64,000 nucleotides of DNA from Pseudomonas sp. DTU12.3 (GCF_004124275.1 NZ_CP027218.1:3289501-3353500); one strand, 5' to 3'; positions 26,121 through 36,120 are shown, numbered from the stretch's first letter. Program-made: numbers and translations. The notes: generated from the letters alone by a model not told the origin.

Positions 26121-27542
26121 ATGACTCGCGCAAACACACCCACGAAGCCTCAGCGGGAAAATGATTTCGCCTATCAGGCGGTTTATCGCTACCTGACCGT
26201 ATTGATCAACGCCTCTGTCAGTGGCTGTGCAGTGCGTTTACCTTCATTGAGGCAACTGGCAGAGCGTTTGAATGTTTCGATCTCGACTATTCAGTACGCC
26301 TATTCGTTGCTGGAGAAAGAAGGGCGGGTCTATTCGGTCGCCAAGTCCGGCTATTACGCCCAGGCGTCCGCGCTCATGGTGCCATCCGGTAACGCCAGTG
26401 ATGTGCTTGAGGCCGTATATGGCAACGCGCGACGACCAGGGATGTGTGTATTGAGTGCGGATGAGCCGGCTTCATTGCAGTCGCTGGACAGTCCCTTGCT
26501 GATGCTCGAACGCGAGCTGCTGCGCCAGTATCCACGGCAGCCGCAGTTATTGGCCCAGCCCTGTGGTGAGCTGGAGCTGCGCACGGTGCTGGCCGCGCGA
26601 TATACCGTTTCGCCGGTTAACTGCTGGCATGCGGATGACGTTTATGTCGGCGCCGATCTGCGTTCGGTACTGGAAATTCTGATCGCCGTGCTGCAATTGC
26701 GCGGCGTGACGGTGCTGGTCGAATCACCCTGCGACTGGATGATCCTGCGACTGCTGGAAGCCGCGGAGGTACGCGTTATCGAATTGCCGTTGCAGGCCGA
26801 TGGCCAACTCGATCCGCAGCAACTGCTGACGCTGCTTCAGTCCGAGCGGGTCGGATTGATCCTGCTGTCTTCGGCATTGAGTTTGCCCCACGGCAGTCTC
26901 GCACCCGACGCCAATCGGCAGTTGATTGCGCACCTGCTGGCCAACCATGGCACCTGGGTGCTGGAGAATGACTGCAGCAGCGAGTTGGCTGACGAGCCGT
27001 GCGTTCAGCGCCTGCGCGACTGGCTCGATCCTGATCGGCTGCTGGTATTTTCGGCTTTCGACAGACTCATCGGTGTTGAAGCGCCATACGGTTTCGTCCT
27101 GTCGCGGCAATGGCGCACCGAGCTGCAACGGCATTTTCTGCTGCGTTCATTTCGATTGTCGGCGACGCGCCAGAAAGCCCTCGCACGGTTGTTTACCAGT
27201 GGCCGCATCGACCAGCATTTGCAGGTATTGCGCCGTCTGCTCAAGGAGCGTCGAACGCAGTTGAATCATTTGCTGCGTGAGCGTCTGGGCGATGCGGTGG
27301 AGATTGTCGAGCCGCAAGGTGGCGCAACCCTCTGGTTACGTTCGGTTCGCCGGGTCGACATGAGTGAAGTGTTCCAGCACTTGCTCAGGCAACAGATCGT
27401 CATTGCTCCCGGCGAGCTGTTCAGCCTCAATGGCCATTATCCACATCACCTGCGCTTGAGCCCGATCAGTCACAGTGATCTCGATCTGCCTGATGTGGTC
27501 GGACGGGTGGCTGACGCGCTGCGACTTGCTCCCGGAGACTGA
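26121..27542 (+). CDS. MocR/GntR-family regulator with degenerate PLP domain
   Basis: About 473 residues from ATG 26121. The N-terminal winged helix-turn-helix (about 15-80; LPSLRQLAERLNVSISTIQYAYSLLEKEGRVYSV) is typical GntR. The rest is a fold-type I aminotransferase domain, as in MocR regulators. Where MocR proteins carry the PLP Schiff-base lysine in a TFSKTL-type motif, this protein reads SAFDRL (311-316), and there is no Lys anywhere from 301 to 330. The Asp that pairs with the pyridine nitrogen may be kept (LENDCSSEL, 281-289). It therefore probably does not bind PLP covalently and may sense another ligand or act constitutively. A weak ribosome site makes the start uncertain; ATG 26064 is in frame upstream. 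Confidence 0.85.
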   Translation: MTRANTPTKPQRENDFAYQAVYRYLTVLINASVSGCAVRLPSLRQLAERLNVSISTIQYAYSLLEKEGRVYSVAKSGYYAQASALMVPSGNASDVLEAVYGNARRPGMCVLSADEPASLQSLDSPLLMLERELLRQYPRQPQLLAQPCGELELRTVLAARYTVSPVNCWHADDVYVGADLRSVLEILIAVLQLRGVTVLVESPCDWMILRLLEAAEVRVIELPLQADGQLDPQQLLTLLQSERVGLILLSSALSLPHGSLAPDANRQLIAHLLANHGTWVLENDCSSELADEPCVQRLRDWLDPDRLLVFSAFDRLIGVEAPYGFVLSRQWRTELQRHFLLRSFRLSATRQKALARLFTSGRIDQHLQVLRRLLKERRTQLNHLLRERLGDAVEIVEPQGGATLWLRSVRRVDMSEVFQHLLRQQIVIAPGELFSLNGHYPHHLRLSPISHSDLDLPDVVGRVADALRLAPGD

Positions 27543-27648
27543 CGTTAAAAAACATCTGAGTTGATCCGGATACATCCCATCGCACTGCGGTCAAACTGCC
27601 AGTAAACTGCGCTGTATTTCCTGAACCACTCGATCTCAGAGGTTTTGC

Positions 27649-29295
27649 ATGACACTCAGTCCTTTTGCGGGCAAACCGGCACCGGCAGAATTGTTGGTCG
27701 ATATCCCGCGACTGGTAACGGCCTATTACACGGGCCAGCCTGATGCATCGGTTTCTACTCAGCGAGTGGCGTTCGGCACTTCCGGACACCGCGGCAGTTC
27801 CTTCGACTTGAGTTTCAATGAATGGCACGTTCTGGCGATCAGCCAGGCCATCTGCCTGTACCGCGAAGCCCAGGGCATTACCGGCCCATTGTTCGTCGGC
27901 ATCGACACCCACGCCTTGTCGACCCCGGCCGGCGCCAGTGCGCTGGAAGTGCTGGCGGCCAACGGTGTAACCGTGATGATCGCCGAGGGTGACGAGTACA
28001 CCCCGACGCCGGCCATTTCCCACGCGATTCTTTGCTACAACCGTGGCCGTACTTCGGGCCTGGCCGACGGCATCGTCATCACCCCGTCGCACAACCCGCC
28101 GCAAAGCGGTGGCTACAAATACAACCCAACCAACGGTGGCCCGGCCGATACCCACATCACCAAGTGGATCGAAGCCAAGGCCAACGAACTGCTGGCCAAC
28201 AAGCTGGCCGGGGTCAAGCGCATCAGCTACGAGCAGGCGCTCAAGGCCAGCACGACCCATCGTCACGATTACCTGAATACCTACGTTGCTGACCTGATCA
28301 ACGTCATCGATTTCGATGCCATCCGTGACGCCAAATTGCGTCTGGGCGTTGATCCGCTGGGCGGAGCAGGGGTGCGCTACTGGTCGGCGATTGCCGAGCA
28401 TTACCGTCTGGATCTGGACGTGGTCAACAAGGAGGTCGATTCGACTTTCCGTTTCATGACCGTCGATTGGGATGGGCAGATTCGCATGGACCCATCGTCC
28501 AGCCACGCCATGCAAGGCTTGATCGGCTTGAAAGAACGTTTCGACGTCGCGTTTGCCTGCGATCCGGATCACGACCGCCACGGTATCGTCACGCCATCCG
28601 GTGGTTTGCTGGCACCGAACAACTACCTGGCCGTGTCGATTGATTACCTGTTCCAGAATCGCCCGCAATGGCGTGCCGACGCTGCCGTGGGTAAAACCGT
28701 GGTCAGCAGCGGTCTGATCGATCGCGTAGCCAAGCGTCTGGGCCGTCGCTTGTACGAAGTGCCGGTTGGGTTCAAATGGTTTGCCGAGGGTTTGTTCGAC
28801 GGCTCGCTGGGTTTTGGCGGGGAAGAGAGCGCCGGCGCTTCGTTCCTGCGCAAGGACGGTGGTGTCTGGAGCACTGACAAGGACGGTCTGATTCCGGCCT
28901 TGCTCGCGGCTGAAATGACCGCCCGCACTGGCCGTGACCCAAGCCAGGCTCATCGCGCGCTGACCGATGAACTGGGCGAACCGTTCTCGGTGCGTGTCGA
29001 CGCCAAGGCCAACCCGGAGCAGAAAGCCCTGCTGAGCAAGCTGTCGCCGGCGCAGGTGACTTCGACTGAACTGGCAGGCGAGAAGATCCAGAGCATCCTC
29101 AGCCACGCACCGGGTAACGATCAGGCGATTGGTGGCTTGAAAGTGATGACCGAAAACGGCTGGTTCGCAGCGCGTCCATCCGGCACCGAAGACATCTACA
29201 AGATCTACGCCGAAAGCTTCGTCAGCGACGACCACCTCAAGCAACTGGTGGCCGAAGCGCAGACATTGGTGGATGGCGCTATTTCGACCAAATGA
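27649..29295 (+). CDS. pgm: Phosphoglucomutase (alpha-D-glucose-phosphate-specific)
   Basis: 548 residues, the normal length for Pgm. The active-site phosphoserine loop is [11 protein letters not shown] (Ser147). The metal loop is DPDHDRHG, the sugar loop [10 protein letters not shown] and the phosphate-binding loop RPSGTED. It interconverts glucose-1-phosphate and glucose-6-phosphate, feeding glycogen, trehalose and envelope sugar synthesis. It stands alone on the plus strand and ends at a bidirectional terminator shared with the convergent pirin gene. Confidence 0.96.
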   Translation: MTLSPFAGKPAPAELLVDIPRLVTAYYTGQPDASVSTQRVAFGTSGHRGSSFDLSFNEWHVLAISQAICLYREAQGITGPLFVGIDTHALSTPAGASALEVLAANGVTVMIAEGDEYTPTPAISHAILCYNRGRTSGLADGIVITPSHNPPQSGGYKYNPTNGGPADTHITKWIEAKANELLANKLAGVKRISYEQALKASTTHRHDYLNTYVADLINVIDFDAIRDAKLRLGVDPLGGAGVRYWSAIAEHYRLDLDVVNKEVDSTFRFMTVDWDGQIRMDPSSSHAMQGLIGLKERFDVAFACDPDHDRHGIVTPSGGLLAPNNYLAVSIDYLFQNRPQWRADAAVGKTVVSSGLIDRVAKRLGRRLYEVPVGFKWFAEGLFDGSLGFGGEESAGASFLRKDGGVWSTDKDGLIPALLAAEMTARTGRDPSQAHRALTDELGEPFSVRVDAKANPEQKALLSKLSPAQVTSTELAGEKIQSILSHAPGNDQAIGGLKVMTENGWFAARPSGTEDIYKIYAESFVSDDHLKQLVAEAQTLVDGAISTK

Positions 29296-29370
29296 TCCGA
29301 GCCCGCAGATAACCCAGTAGAGAGGGGATAAATCTCCCCAAAATACGAAGTTCGCAAAGCAAAGATAAAA

Positions 29371-29402
29371 AAGGGGCAACCGTCACGGTTGCCCCTTTTT
29401 TG
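29371..29402. terminator. Bidirectional terminator between pgm and pirin
   Basis: Stem GGGGCAACCG / CGGTTGCCCC (29373-29395) flanked by an A-run on the left and a T-run on the right, so it can stop transcription from both sides. Confidence 0.9.
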
Positions 29403-29420
29403 TGGCTCGCGTTCAAGCGA

Positions 29421-30116
29421 TCAAGCCAGATCCACCAAGACGATTTCACTGTCTTCAATCGCCGTGACGGTCAGCACCTGCTCATGCGCTACCGCGACAC
29501 CGTCTCGAGCTTGTGCACGCAAGCCATTGACTTCAATCACACCGGTTGCAGGCACCAGATAGGCGCGACGCCCTTCATCGAGTCGATACTCTGCGGTTTC
29601 CCCAGCCTTGATATTCGCCGCGACCAAACGTGCATCGGCCCGAATGCGCAGGCTCTGGTCATCGCCGTCCTTGCCGCTGGCCAATGTCACGAAGCCTTCC
29701 CGCTCGCCCTTTGGAAACGGTTTTGCACCCCACGAAGGTGGCGCGCCGGTTTCGGTGGGCAAAATCCAGATCTGGAAAATCTTGGTGTCATGCGCTTCCA
29801 GGTTGTACTCGCTGTGCGCAATGCCGGTACCGGCACTCATTACCTGCACGTCGCCCGCTTCAGTACGGCCCTTGTTGCCAAGATTGTCCTGGTGAGTAAT
29901 CGCGCCTTCACGGACGTAAGTGATGATTTCCATGTCGCGGTGCGGATGCTGCGGAAAACCGGTACCCGCGGCGATGATGTCGTCGTTCCACACGCGCAGG
30001 TTGCCCCAGCTCATGCGCTGCGGATCGTAATACTCGGCGAACGAAAAATGGTGATGGGCATCCAACCAGCCGTGATGGGCGCCGCCCAGCGAGTTGAAAG
30101 GTCTGAGTTCAAGCAT
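29421..30116 (-). CDS. Pirin-family cupin protein (YhhW-like)
   Basis: 231 residues. The N-terminal cupin has the metal ligands of pirins: His57 and His59 in QHPHRDMEIITY, His101 and Glu103 in GIAHSEYN. Length and motifs fit the YhhW/pirin family, some members of which act as quercetin 2,3-dioxygenases in vitro; the physiological role is uncertain. It stands alone, convergent with pgm. About 277 bp separate its start from the divergent helicase gene. Confidence 0.92.
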   Translation of the reverse strand: MLELRPFNSLGGAHHGWLDAHHHFSFAEYYDPQRMSWGNLRVWNDDIIAAGTGFPQHPHRDMEIITYVREGAITHQDNLGNKGRTEAGDVQVMSAGTGIAHSEYNLEAHDTKIFQIWILPTETGAPPSWGAKPFPKGEREGFVTLASGKDGDDQSLRIRADARLVAANIKAGETAEYRLDEGRRAYLVPATGVIEVNGLRAQARDGVAVAHEQVLTVTAIEDSEIVLVDLA

Positions 30117-30393
30117 GATCGTCTCCTCAAAAGGTTCGTCATGGGGCGCGATGCTTGCACCCGACGCGAGACCGTTGGTTTATGACGGCGATCATCTATC
30201 AGTTAACCATCGATAAAAAGCGTAAAAAGTGCGGCGTTATTATCTAAATGACTGATGAGAGCGGCGATCAAAATCGTCTTGTCCTACCTTCAATTGATCG
30301 TCTAAACCAATGACCTGTAAGCATTTCGCTAGAACTCAACGGCAAATACAGACACCATAGCCGCAACAGCCTCACACACTGGAGCCCGTCAGC

Positions 30394-32868
30394 GTGGCGC
30401 AACACACCCCCGATCTTCCTCCCGAACTTCGCCCCCTGGCCGAGATGCCATGGTTCAAACGTCTGGCCGCGCGCTTTTTCGGCCACGGCTTGACCCGATT
30501 GCGTGCGCAGCACCGTGCATCGTGGCTGCACGGTCAGGCGGATGGCTTTCGCAGCGGGCACACCGCTGGCGTCGAATATGGCTATAAAGAAGGCAAGCTC
30601 GAAGGTCTGGAAGAGGGCCGGCAAGTCCTGCTGATCCGCGACAGTCGCAACACCGAGCATCGTCCGCCCAGTGTCGACAATCACCTGTTCGACGATTGGC
30701 GCCTGCCGCTGACGGCCGAGCTGAAAAAACGCATGAAGGCCGATGTCGCGCGTTTGTTGCCGGAGCATGCGCAGCCGAGCGCAGCGCAATGGAAGATGAT
30801 CTTCAGCGATACGCCGTCGACCTCCGTGGTCGCTGGCGCTGGCGCCGGCAAATCGACCACGCTGGTGTTGCGCATCCTGCTGCTGAGTCATTACCTCGGA
30901 TTCGAGCTGGACTCGATGACCGTGGTGACCTTCACCCGCGAGTCGCGCAAGGATTTCATCAATAAGTTGATCGAACTGTTCGCACTCTGGGGTCAGGCAC
31001 TCAGCCTGAAGCAGGCGCGCGAACTGGTGCGAACCTTTCATTCGCGGATCTTGCCGATGGTTCGCAGTCTGCCCGGGTTCGAGCGTTTGCAGGCATTTGA
31101 AAACCTCAGCCTGCGGCCGCAGGGCGGCGAAGAAGAGGTTGATAGCAATCCGTTCGACCTGCGTATCAACGATGCGCAACGCCAACAGTTGAACGCCTGC
31201 TATCACCGTTTGTTCAGCGAGGACGAGCGTTTCCGCCAGTTGATTCAACCGCTGTCGCGTGCCGGTTTGCAGCTCAAGGAGCTGGAGCGCGATCATCCTG
31301 ACGTGCAAAAACGCATGGCAGTGACCGAGCTGGCAGCGAAGCGCGACGACGAGCTGTGCGACGCGATCGAAGATCTGTGGTTGCGCGCCGGTGCCTGGCC
31401 AATCAAAGGCATTGAGCCGAAGCGGCAGACCTTTGATATCAATGGCTCGACCTTCCATTGCCACGGCTATATTCCGAGTCTCGATGCCTGGGTAGTGCTT
31501 GGCTTCGACCCCCGTGAAAACCCTCAGGTTTGCCGACCCAACGCCAAGCTGTCGGTGCGGGCGGAGTGGGCAGTAAAGCGCACCCTGTTTCAAGCTTTCT
31601 GCCGTAAGCCATTGATATGGTTGGATAGTTACGAGTCTTCAAAGCGCGTTTTGGCGACCTTGGCGGGCGATGCCAGTGCGGGGCCAGGGTTCGACTACAA
31701 GGTCAAAGGCGAGTTGGCATCGGCGCCTTTACTCGATTGTTTTGTCGCCGCTGCAGGCTTTATCGAGAACCTTGGGCTGGATGTTCCGGACGCTGTCGGG
31801 CGCATGAGTTTTGCCAAGGACGACCCGGACCGGTTTTTCTTTGAGGCGCTGAGTCTGTTCTGGCGGGCGTTCGAAGATCATTTGCTCGACCAGAAACCGC
31901 CGGTGATGACTTACAACCGCATGTTCGCGCTGTTCAGCGAACAATCGCCAGAGAATCTCAAACTGTTGAGTGATGAGTTGCTACGGCCACTGTCGCACCT
32001 GATGATCGATGAATTTCAGGATGTATCGCCCCAGATAGTCTCGTGGATCCGCGCCAGCCTCACGGAAATCCGCAGCCGTGGCCCGGCCATGCACGTCGGT
32101 CGCGGAGCGCAGCGTTCGTCGTTGTTGTGCGTGGGTGATGACTGGCAGTCGATCTATGGATGGCGGGGCAGTTCGCCGACGTATTTCATGGAATTCAACA
32201 AGGAGTTCCCTTCGCCGAGTACCACACGCGTGATGCTCAGTGATAACTATCGCAGCCATCAACACATCATCGATGCGGCCGAGCATATTGTTCGCGCAGC
32301 ACCGGCGATTCCCGGCAAGAAGGCCAAGGCCAGCGGCGAGCCGAAATCGTTGCAGCCGGTCAACATCCTGCAGCGTGATGATCAGGCCTTGGGGCAGCGC
32401 TTGGCCGAACACTATCGCCAAGGTCATTCAATCTTGATGCTCTATCGAAAAAGCAGCGATAAGCTATTGATTGAAGAGCATATTCAGACTGTAGTTAATG
32501 TTGATTCGAGCTTGCCGTATGGCGCTCGCCGCCTCAAGCAACTGACTTACCACAGCGCCAAGGGTCTGCAAGCTGATGCAGTGTTCCTGCTGGGCGATTG
32601 TCAGCATCTGACCAGTTCGCCTTACAAGAATCAGGTCTACCGCATGGCCGGGCTGGGCAAAAATGGCGACAACGAGCCCTACGATACCGCGCAGAAGGAC
32701 GAAATCCTGCGCCTGGCCTATGTCGGTATCACCCGCGCCGTCAGTCACTGCTACTGGTACGTCGAGCCGCAGGAAACCCAAGCCGTGAACATGCCCCGGG
32801 CGTCCGACCGGGTGGCCAAAGGCAAAGCGTTCTTCGCCGACCATCGACCGGAAAAACACACCGCCTAG
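30394..32868 (+). CDS. UvrD/Rep-type superfamily 1 DNA helicase
   Basis: 824 residues. Walker A GAGAGKST at 148-155, motif Ia VVTFTRESRKDFI, Walker B LMIDEFQDVSP, motif III LCVGDDWQSIYGWRGS, motif IV SDNYRS, and late motifs TYHSAKGLQADAVFLLG and RLAYVGITRAV. The N-terminal 145 residues carry a Gly/Glu-rich segment (GFRSGHTAGVEYGYKEGKLEGLEEG split across 51-75) not typical of UvrD or Rep, resembling helicase IV-like proteins only in general layout. A large insertion (about 190-500) between the ATPase motifs may be a 1B-type domain. Probably DNA repair or replication restart. It ends at a strong terminator. Confidence 0.9.
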   Translation: MAQHTPDLPPELRPLAEMPWFKRLAARFFGHGLTRLRAQHRASWLHGQADGFRSGHTAGVEYGYKEGKLEGLEEGRQVLLIRDSRNTEHRPPSVDNHLFDDWRLPLTAELKKRMKADVARLLPEHAQPSAAQWKMIFSDTPSTSVVAGAGAGKSTTLVLRILLLSHYLGFELDSMTVVTFTRESRKDFINKLIELFALWGQALSLKQARELVRTFHSRILPMVRSLPGFERLQAFENLSLRPQGGEEEVDSNPFDLRINDAQRQQLNACYHRLFSEDERFRQLIQPLSRAGLQLKELERDHPDVQKRMAVTELAAKRDDELCDAIEDLWLRAGAWPIKGIEPKRQTFDINGSTFHCHGYIPSLDAWVVLGFDPRENPQVCRPNAKLSVRAEWAVKRTLFQAFCRKPLIWLDSYESSKRVLATLAGDASAGPGFDYKVKGELASAPLLDCFVAAAGFIENLGLDVPDAVGRMSFAKDDPDRFFFEALSLFWRAFEDHLLDQKPPVMTYNRMFALFSEQSPENLKLLSDELLRPLSHLMIDEFQDVSPQIVSWIRASLTEIRSRGPAMHVGRGAQRSSLLCVGDDWQSIYGWRGSSPTYFMEFNKEFPSPSTTRVMLSDNYRSHQHIIDAAEHIVRAAPAIPGKKAKASGEPKSLQPVNILQRDDQALGQRLAEHYRQGHSILMLYRKSSDKLLIEEHIQTVVNVDSSLPYGARRLKQLTYHSAKGLQADAVFLLGDCQHLTSSPYKNQVYRMAGLGKNGDNEPYDTAQKDEILRLAYVGITRAVSHCYWYVEPQETQAVNMPRASDRVAKGKAFFADHRPEKHTA

Positions 32869-32874
32869 CCACAA

Positions 32875-32900
32875 AAAAGCCCGCATAAATGCGGGCTTTC
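32875..32900. terminator. Bidirectional terminator after the helicase gene
   Basis: Stem AAAGCCCGCAT / ATGCGGGCTTT, with an A-run to the left and TTTC to the right, lying between the convergent helicase and DUF1652 genes. Confidence 0.85.
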
Positions 32901-32918
32901 TTATTGTAAATCAGTAGC

Positions 32919-33191
32919 TTATGCGTAACTCCTAAAAGACTCTGGAGGTACAAAGGCGTCCAATTCGTCCTCCACAGCCTCAATAATTCGCTCGACATCA
33001 GCGGCATTCATCACCGTGGCGCACGGTATGCCGGCGATGGCGATCATCGTTTCGCCACTGACTCGATCGAACAGGCGGGCAATCATGCTGCCCGGCGCAT
33101 CCATCGTCGCCTCGAAACCCATGGGATGAAAATGCCAGCGCATCAGCTGGCAAGCGTTGGGGAACGTGACTTTGCTTGACCCTTTATTCAT
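32919..33191 (-). CDS. DUF1652 protein
   Basis: 90 residues. Contains TFPNACQLMRWHFHPMGFEA and IAGIPCATVMNAADVERIIEAVEDEL, the conserved pattern of small DUF1652 proteins common in Pseudomonas. Function unknown; no membrane segments. Convergent with the helicase gene across a shared terminator. Confidence 0.8.
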   Translation of the reverse strand: MNKGSSKVTFPNACQLMRWHFHPMGFEATMDAPGSMIARLFDRVSGETMIAIAGIPCATVMNAADVERIIEAVEDELDAFVPPESFRSYA

Positions 33192-33454
33192 GTGTTGCCC
33201 GCCTTCTTCATCGAGCGCTTCCGTTTGCTCATGTTAGGTGGGAAGAGCCTTCATTGGCTCAACCGGTGCTTGCCATTAAAAGTAGCATCCCGGTGTGAAA
33301 TTCCTGTGAGAATTTTCAGTTCATTTGGCGATTGCTTTGATTTTTTTGATGTAGGTCACGCTCGTTGGCGAGAGCGCCAGATGGCCACTATCGATTAGCC
33401 ATTGCTGCCGGTGTCGAACTTGGGCAAGCTCGATTCTTTTGCACTGAGCCTTTT

Positions 33455-34270
33455 ATGCACGCCGACGACGACGGCCCCGATCAGACCGAAGCCACGGCCG
33501 CCACGGTCATGCGCTACCACTTGAGCTGGAAGCATCGGGACCTGGACAGCGTGATGGCGCTGTATCACCGGGACATTCAGTACAACGATTTCTTCCAGAA
33601 CCGTGTACTTGGCCTGGATGAGTTGCGCGAGTACGTGCGCGTCAGCATGCCGCGAGAATCCGACGAACTGCTCGAGCATTGCGACCGCATTCGCGTCGAC
33701 GGCAACACCGCGTTCATTCAATACGAAGTCACGCTGCGGGGCGGGGATGGCCTGGTGTCGTTTCGTTCCAGCGAAGCGATTACGGTCAAGGACGGGCTGA
33801 TCTGGCGCGTCAACGAATATGCTTCGCTGGTGCGCACGCAAAGCAGTGGCAGCACGGCGGCGAACCAACGCCCGGCAGTCAGTCGCCTGGGCTTGTCGCC
33901 ACGCCAGTTAAGCTTCATGGCCGAAGATCTGCAGCAGTATTTCGAAAAACAGCAGCCTTACCTTGATCCCGAACTCGACCTGCAACGGGTGGCGAAGGAA
34001 TGCGGTTACAGTCGCAATCAGATTTCCTACCTGCTCAATCAGGTGCTGGGGCAAAGCTTCTACCGTTACGTCAATCAGGCGCGCCTGCAGCATTTGCTGC
34101 GTTCTTTGGACCATGCCGCGCCGCCGTTGCGCATCGATGAGCTGGCGTTCGCCGCCGGATTCAATTCGCTATCAGCGTTCTACAGCTGTTTCCGTCAGCA
34201 CACCGGCCAGTCACCGAAGGCTTACGCCAAACAAATTTCTTTGCGGACACGCGCGCAAGACATCGGCTGA
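33455..34270 (+). CDS. AraC-family regulator with SnoaL-like N-terminal domain
   Basis: About 271 residues from ATG 33455. The N-terminal 120 residues look like a SnoaL/NTF2-like domain (VMRYHLSWKHRDLDSVMALYHRDIQYNDFF), which could bind a small ligand. The C-terminal 100 residues form an AraC double helix-turn-helix (LDLQRVAKECGYSRNQISYLLNQVLGQSFYRYVNQARL; IDELAFAAGFNSLSAFYSCFRQHTGQSPKAYAK). It lies 52 bp upstream of the FAD oxidoreductase gene on the same strand and probably controls that operon. In-frame starts further upstream (from 33365) exist but give an atypical N-terminus. Confidence 0.87.
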   Translation: MHADDDGPDQTEATAATVMRYHLSWKHRDLDSVMALYHRDIQYNDFFQNRVLGLDELREYVRVSMPRESDELLEHCDRIRVDGNTAFIQYEVTLRGGDGLVSFRSSEAITVKDGLIWRVNEYASLVRTQSSGSTAANQRPAVSRLGLSPRQLSFMAEDLQQYFEKQQPYLDPELDLQRVAKECGYSRNQISYLLNQVLGQSFYRYVNQARLQHLLRSLDHAAPPLRIDELAFAAGFNSLSAFYSCFRQHTGQSPKAYAKQISLRTRAQDIG

Positions 34271-34322
34271 ACTCACGCACTAGGATCGACGCCATCGAAG
34301 GTTTTCAGTGGCGGAGTCTTGC

Positions 34323-35729
34323 ATGCCGGCGTGGCGCACTATCAGTTTGTGGATGGATCAACTCGATGAGCCGTTGCTTGCGCGGCCTGAGCTTGAGCGG
34401 GACCTGGACGTCGACGTGGCGATCATCGGCGCCGGTTACACCGGGCTGTGGACGGCGTACTACCTGAAGAAACTGGCTCCTGGCCTGGATATCGCCATCG
34501 TCGAGGCGCAAACCGCCGGCTTCGGTGCTTCCGGCCGCAATGGCGGCTGGCTGATGGGCAATCTGCTCGGCGAGGATCGGCTGTTGGCCGGTCTGTCGCC
34601 GGAACGGCGTCGCGCCTCGTTCGACCTGCTGCACAGCATCCCCGATGAAGTCGAGGTGGTCCTTGAGCGCGAAGGCATTGACTGCGACTACCGCAAGGGC
34701 GGTGTTCTTTACTGTGCTGCGCGCTATCCGGAACAGGAAGCCACGCTGCGCGACTACCTGAGCAAACTGCACGCCCAAGGCCTGACCGACAACGATTACC
34801 GCTGGCTCAGCCCCGAGCAACTGGCGCAGCAGATCCGCGTGGCCAAGCCTTATGGCGGCATCTATGCGCCGCACGTGGCGACCATCCACCCGGCCAAACT
34901 GGTGCGTGGTCTGGCGCGGACCGTGCAGAACATGGGCGTGAAAATCTACGAAAACAGCCCGGTCACCCATTGGCAGGCGGGCAGCTTGCGCACCGCCAAG
35001 GCCAGCGTGCGCAGTCGCTGGATTGTGCCGGCGGTCGAAGGTTATTCGGTGACCTTGCCACCGCTGGGTCGCTATCAGTTGCCGGTGCAAAGCCTGATCG
35101 TCGCCACCGAGCCGTTATCTGCCGCCACCTGGGACGAGATCGGGCTGAATCGCGGGCAAGCGTTCAGCGAGTTCAGCCGCCAGGTCACCTATGGCCAGCG
35201 CAGCGCCGACAATCGCCTGATCTTCGGCGCCCGTGGCGGCTACCAGTTCGCCGGCAAGCTGCGCCACAACTTTGACCTGACCCGCGATGAAGTCGAACTG
35301 CGCCGTTATCTGTTTGGCGAGCTGTTCCCGCAACTGAAAACCGTGCAGATCACCCACGCCTGGGGCGGCAACCTCGGCATGTCCCGGCACTTCAAGCCGC
35401 ACATGCTCTGCGATCGCGCTAACGGCATCGCGTTGTCCGGCGGTTATGGCGGCGAGGGCGTTGGCGCCAGCAATCTTGGCGGTCGCACCCTGGCGGATCT
35501 GATTCTGGAGCGCGACAGCGAACTGACTCAGCAGCCATGGGTGCTGCCCGACGGCGGGATTCATGCGCTGCGCGCGTGGGAGCCGGAGCCGTGCCGCTGG
35601 CTCGGTTACAACGCGATCATCAAAAGTTTTGTCCACGAAGACCAGACCCTGGCCAACCCGGCGACCGCGCCATGGCGGCGCAAGCTTGCCAGCCAGGTGG
35701 CGAGCTTCATGGAAGGTTTCATGCACTGA
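34323..35729 (+). CDS. FAD-dependent amine/amino-acid oxidoreductase (PuuB/DadA-like)
   Basis: 468 residues; ATG 34323 has GCGGAG at 34311-34316. Rossmann FAD-binding motif DVAIIGAGYTGLWTAYYL, followed by the family motif GFGASGRNGGWLMG and a C-terminal FAD motif ALSGGYGGEGVGASNLGGR. This is the DAO family that includes gamma-glutamylputrescine oxidase PuuB. With a downstream cupin and a polyamine-type binding protein, it most likely oxidises an amine or polyamine derivative. The exact substrate is not evident. Confidence 0.88.
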   Translation: MPAWRTISLWMDQLDEPLLARPELERDLDVDVAIIGAGYTGLWTAYYLKKLAPGLDIAIVEAQTAGFGASGRNGGWLMGNLLGEDRLLAGLSPERRRASFDLLHSIPDEVEVVLEREGIDCDYRKGGVLYCAARYPEQEATLRDYLSKLHAQGLTDNDYRWLSPEQLAQQIRVAKPYGGIYAPHVATIHPAKLVRGLARTVQNMGVKIYENSPVTHWQAGSLRTAKASVRSRWIVPAVEGYSVTLPPLGRYQLPVQSLIVATEPLSAATWDEIGLNRGQAFSEFSRQVTYGQRSADNRLIFGARGGYQFAGKLRHNFDLTRDEVELRRYLFGELFPQLKTVQITHAWGGNLGMSRHFKPHMLCDRANGIALSGGYGGEGVGASNLGGRTLADLILERDSELTQQPWVLPDGGIHALRAWEPEPCRWLGYNAIIKSFVHEDQTLANPATAPWRRKLASQVASFMEGFMH

Positions 35730-35759
35730 ACGTCGTTTATTGAATAGACAGGTCCGACC

Positions 35760-36104
35760 ATGAGCATTACGCAGTTCAAGAACACCGCGACATTAAAACT
35801 CGACGAATCCAATCCGGTGGCCGTGCCGCTGGGCGAACCGGTCGCGGTTGCCTCGACCACCAGCGTCGAGCGCGACGACGGCGTCGAAACCGGCGTCTGG
35901 GAATGCACGCCCGGACGCTGGCGCCGGCAGATCACCGCCCAGGAATTCTGCCATTTCATTTCCGGGCGCTGCACGTTCACCCCGGACGGTGGCGGCGAAA
36001 CCCTGCACATACAAGGTGGCGACGCACTGATGTTGCCAGCCAACTCGCTCGGTATCTGGGATATCCAGGAGACCGTGCGCAAGACCTACGTGCTGATTTT
36101 CTGA
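35760..36104 (+). CDS. Small cupin-domain protein (DUF861 type)
   Basis: 114 residues. A single cupin barrel with the pattern VWECTPGRWRRQITAQEFCHFISGRCTFTPDGG and a later GGDALMLPANSLGIWDI, as in DUF861 cupins (ureidoglycine aminohydrolase-like). These commonly sit beside FAD amine oxidases and amine uptake genes. It lies 30 bp after the oxidoreductase and 55 bp before the binding-protein gene, in one apparent operon. Enzymatic role unknown. Confidence 0.87.
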   Translation: MSITQFKNTATLKLDESNPVAVPLGEPVAVASTTSVERDDGVETGVWECTPGRWRRQITAQEFCHFISGRCTFTPDGGGETLHIQGGDALMLPANSLGIWDIQETVRKTYVLIF

Positions 36105-36120
36105 TTGCTTGATCCTTTGA

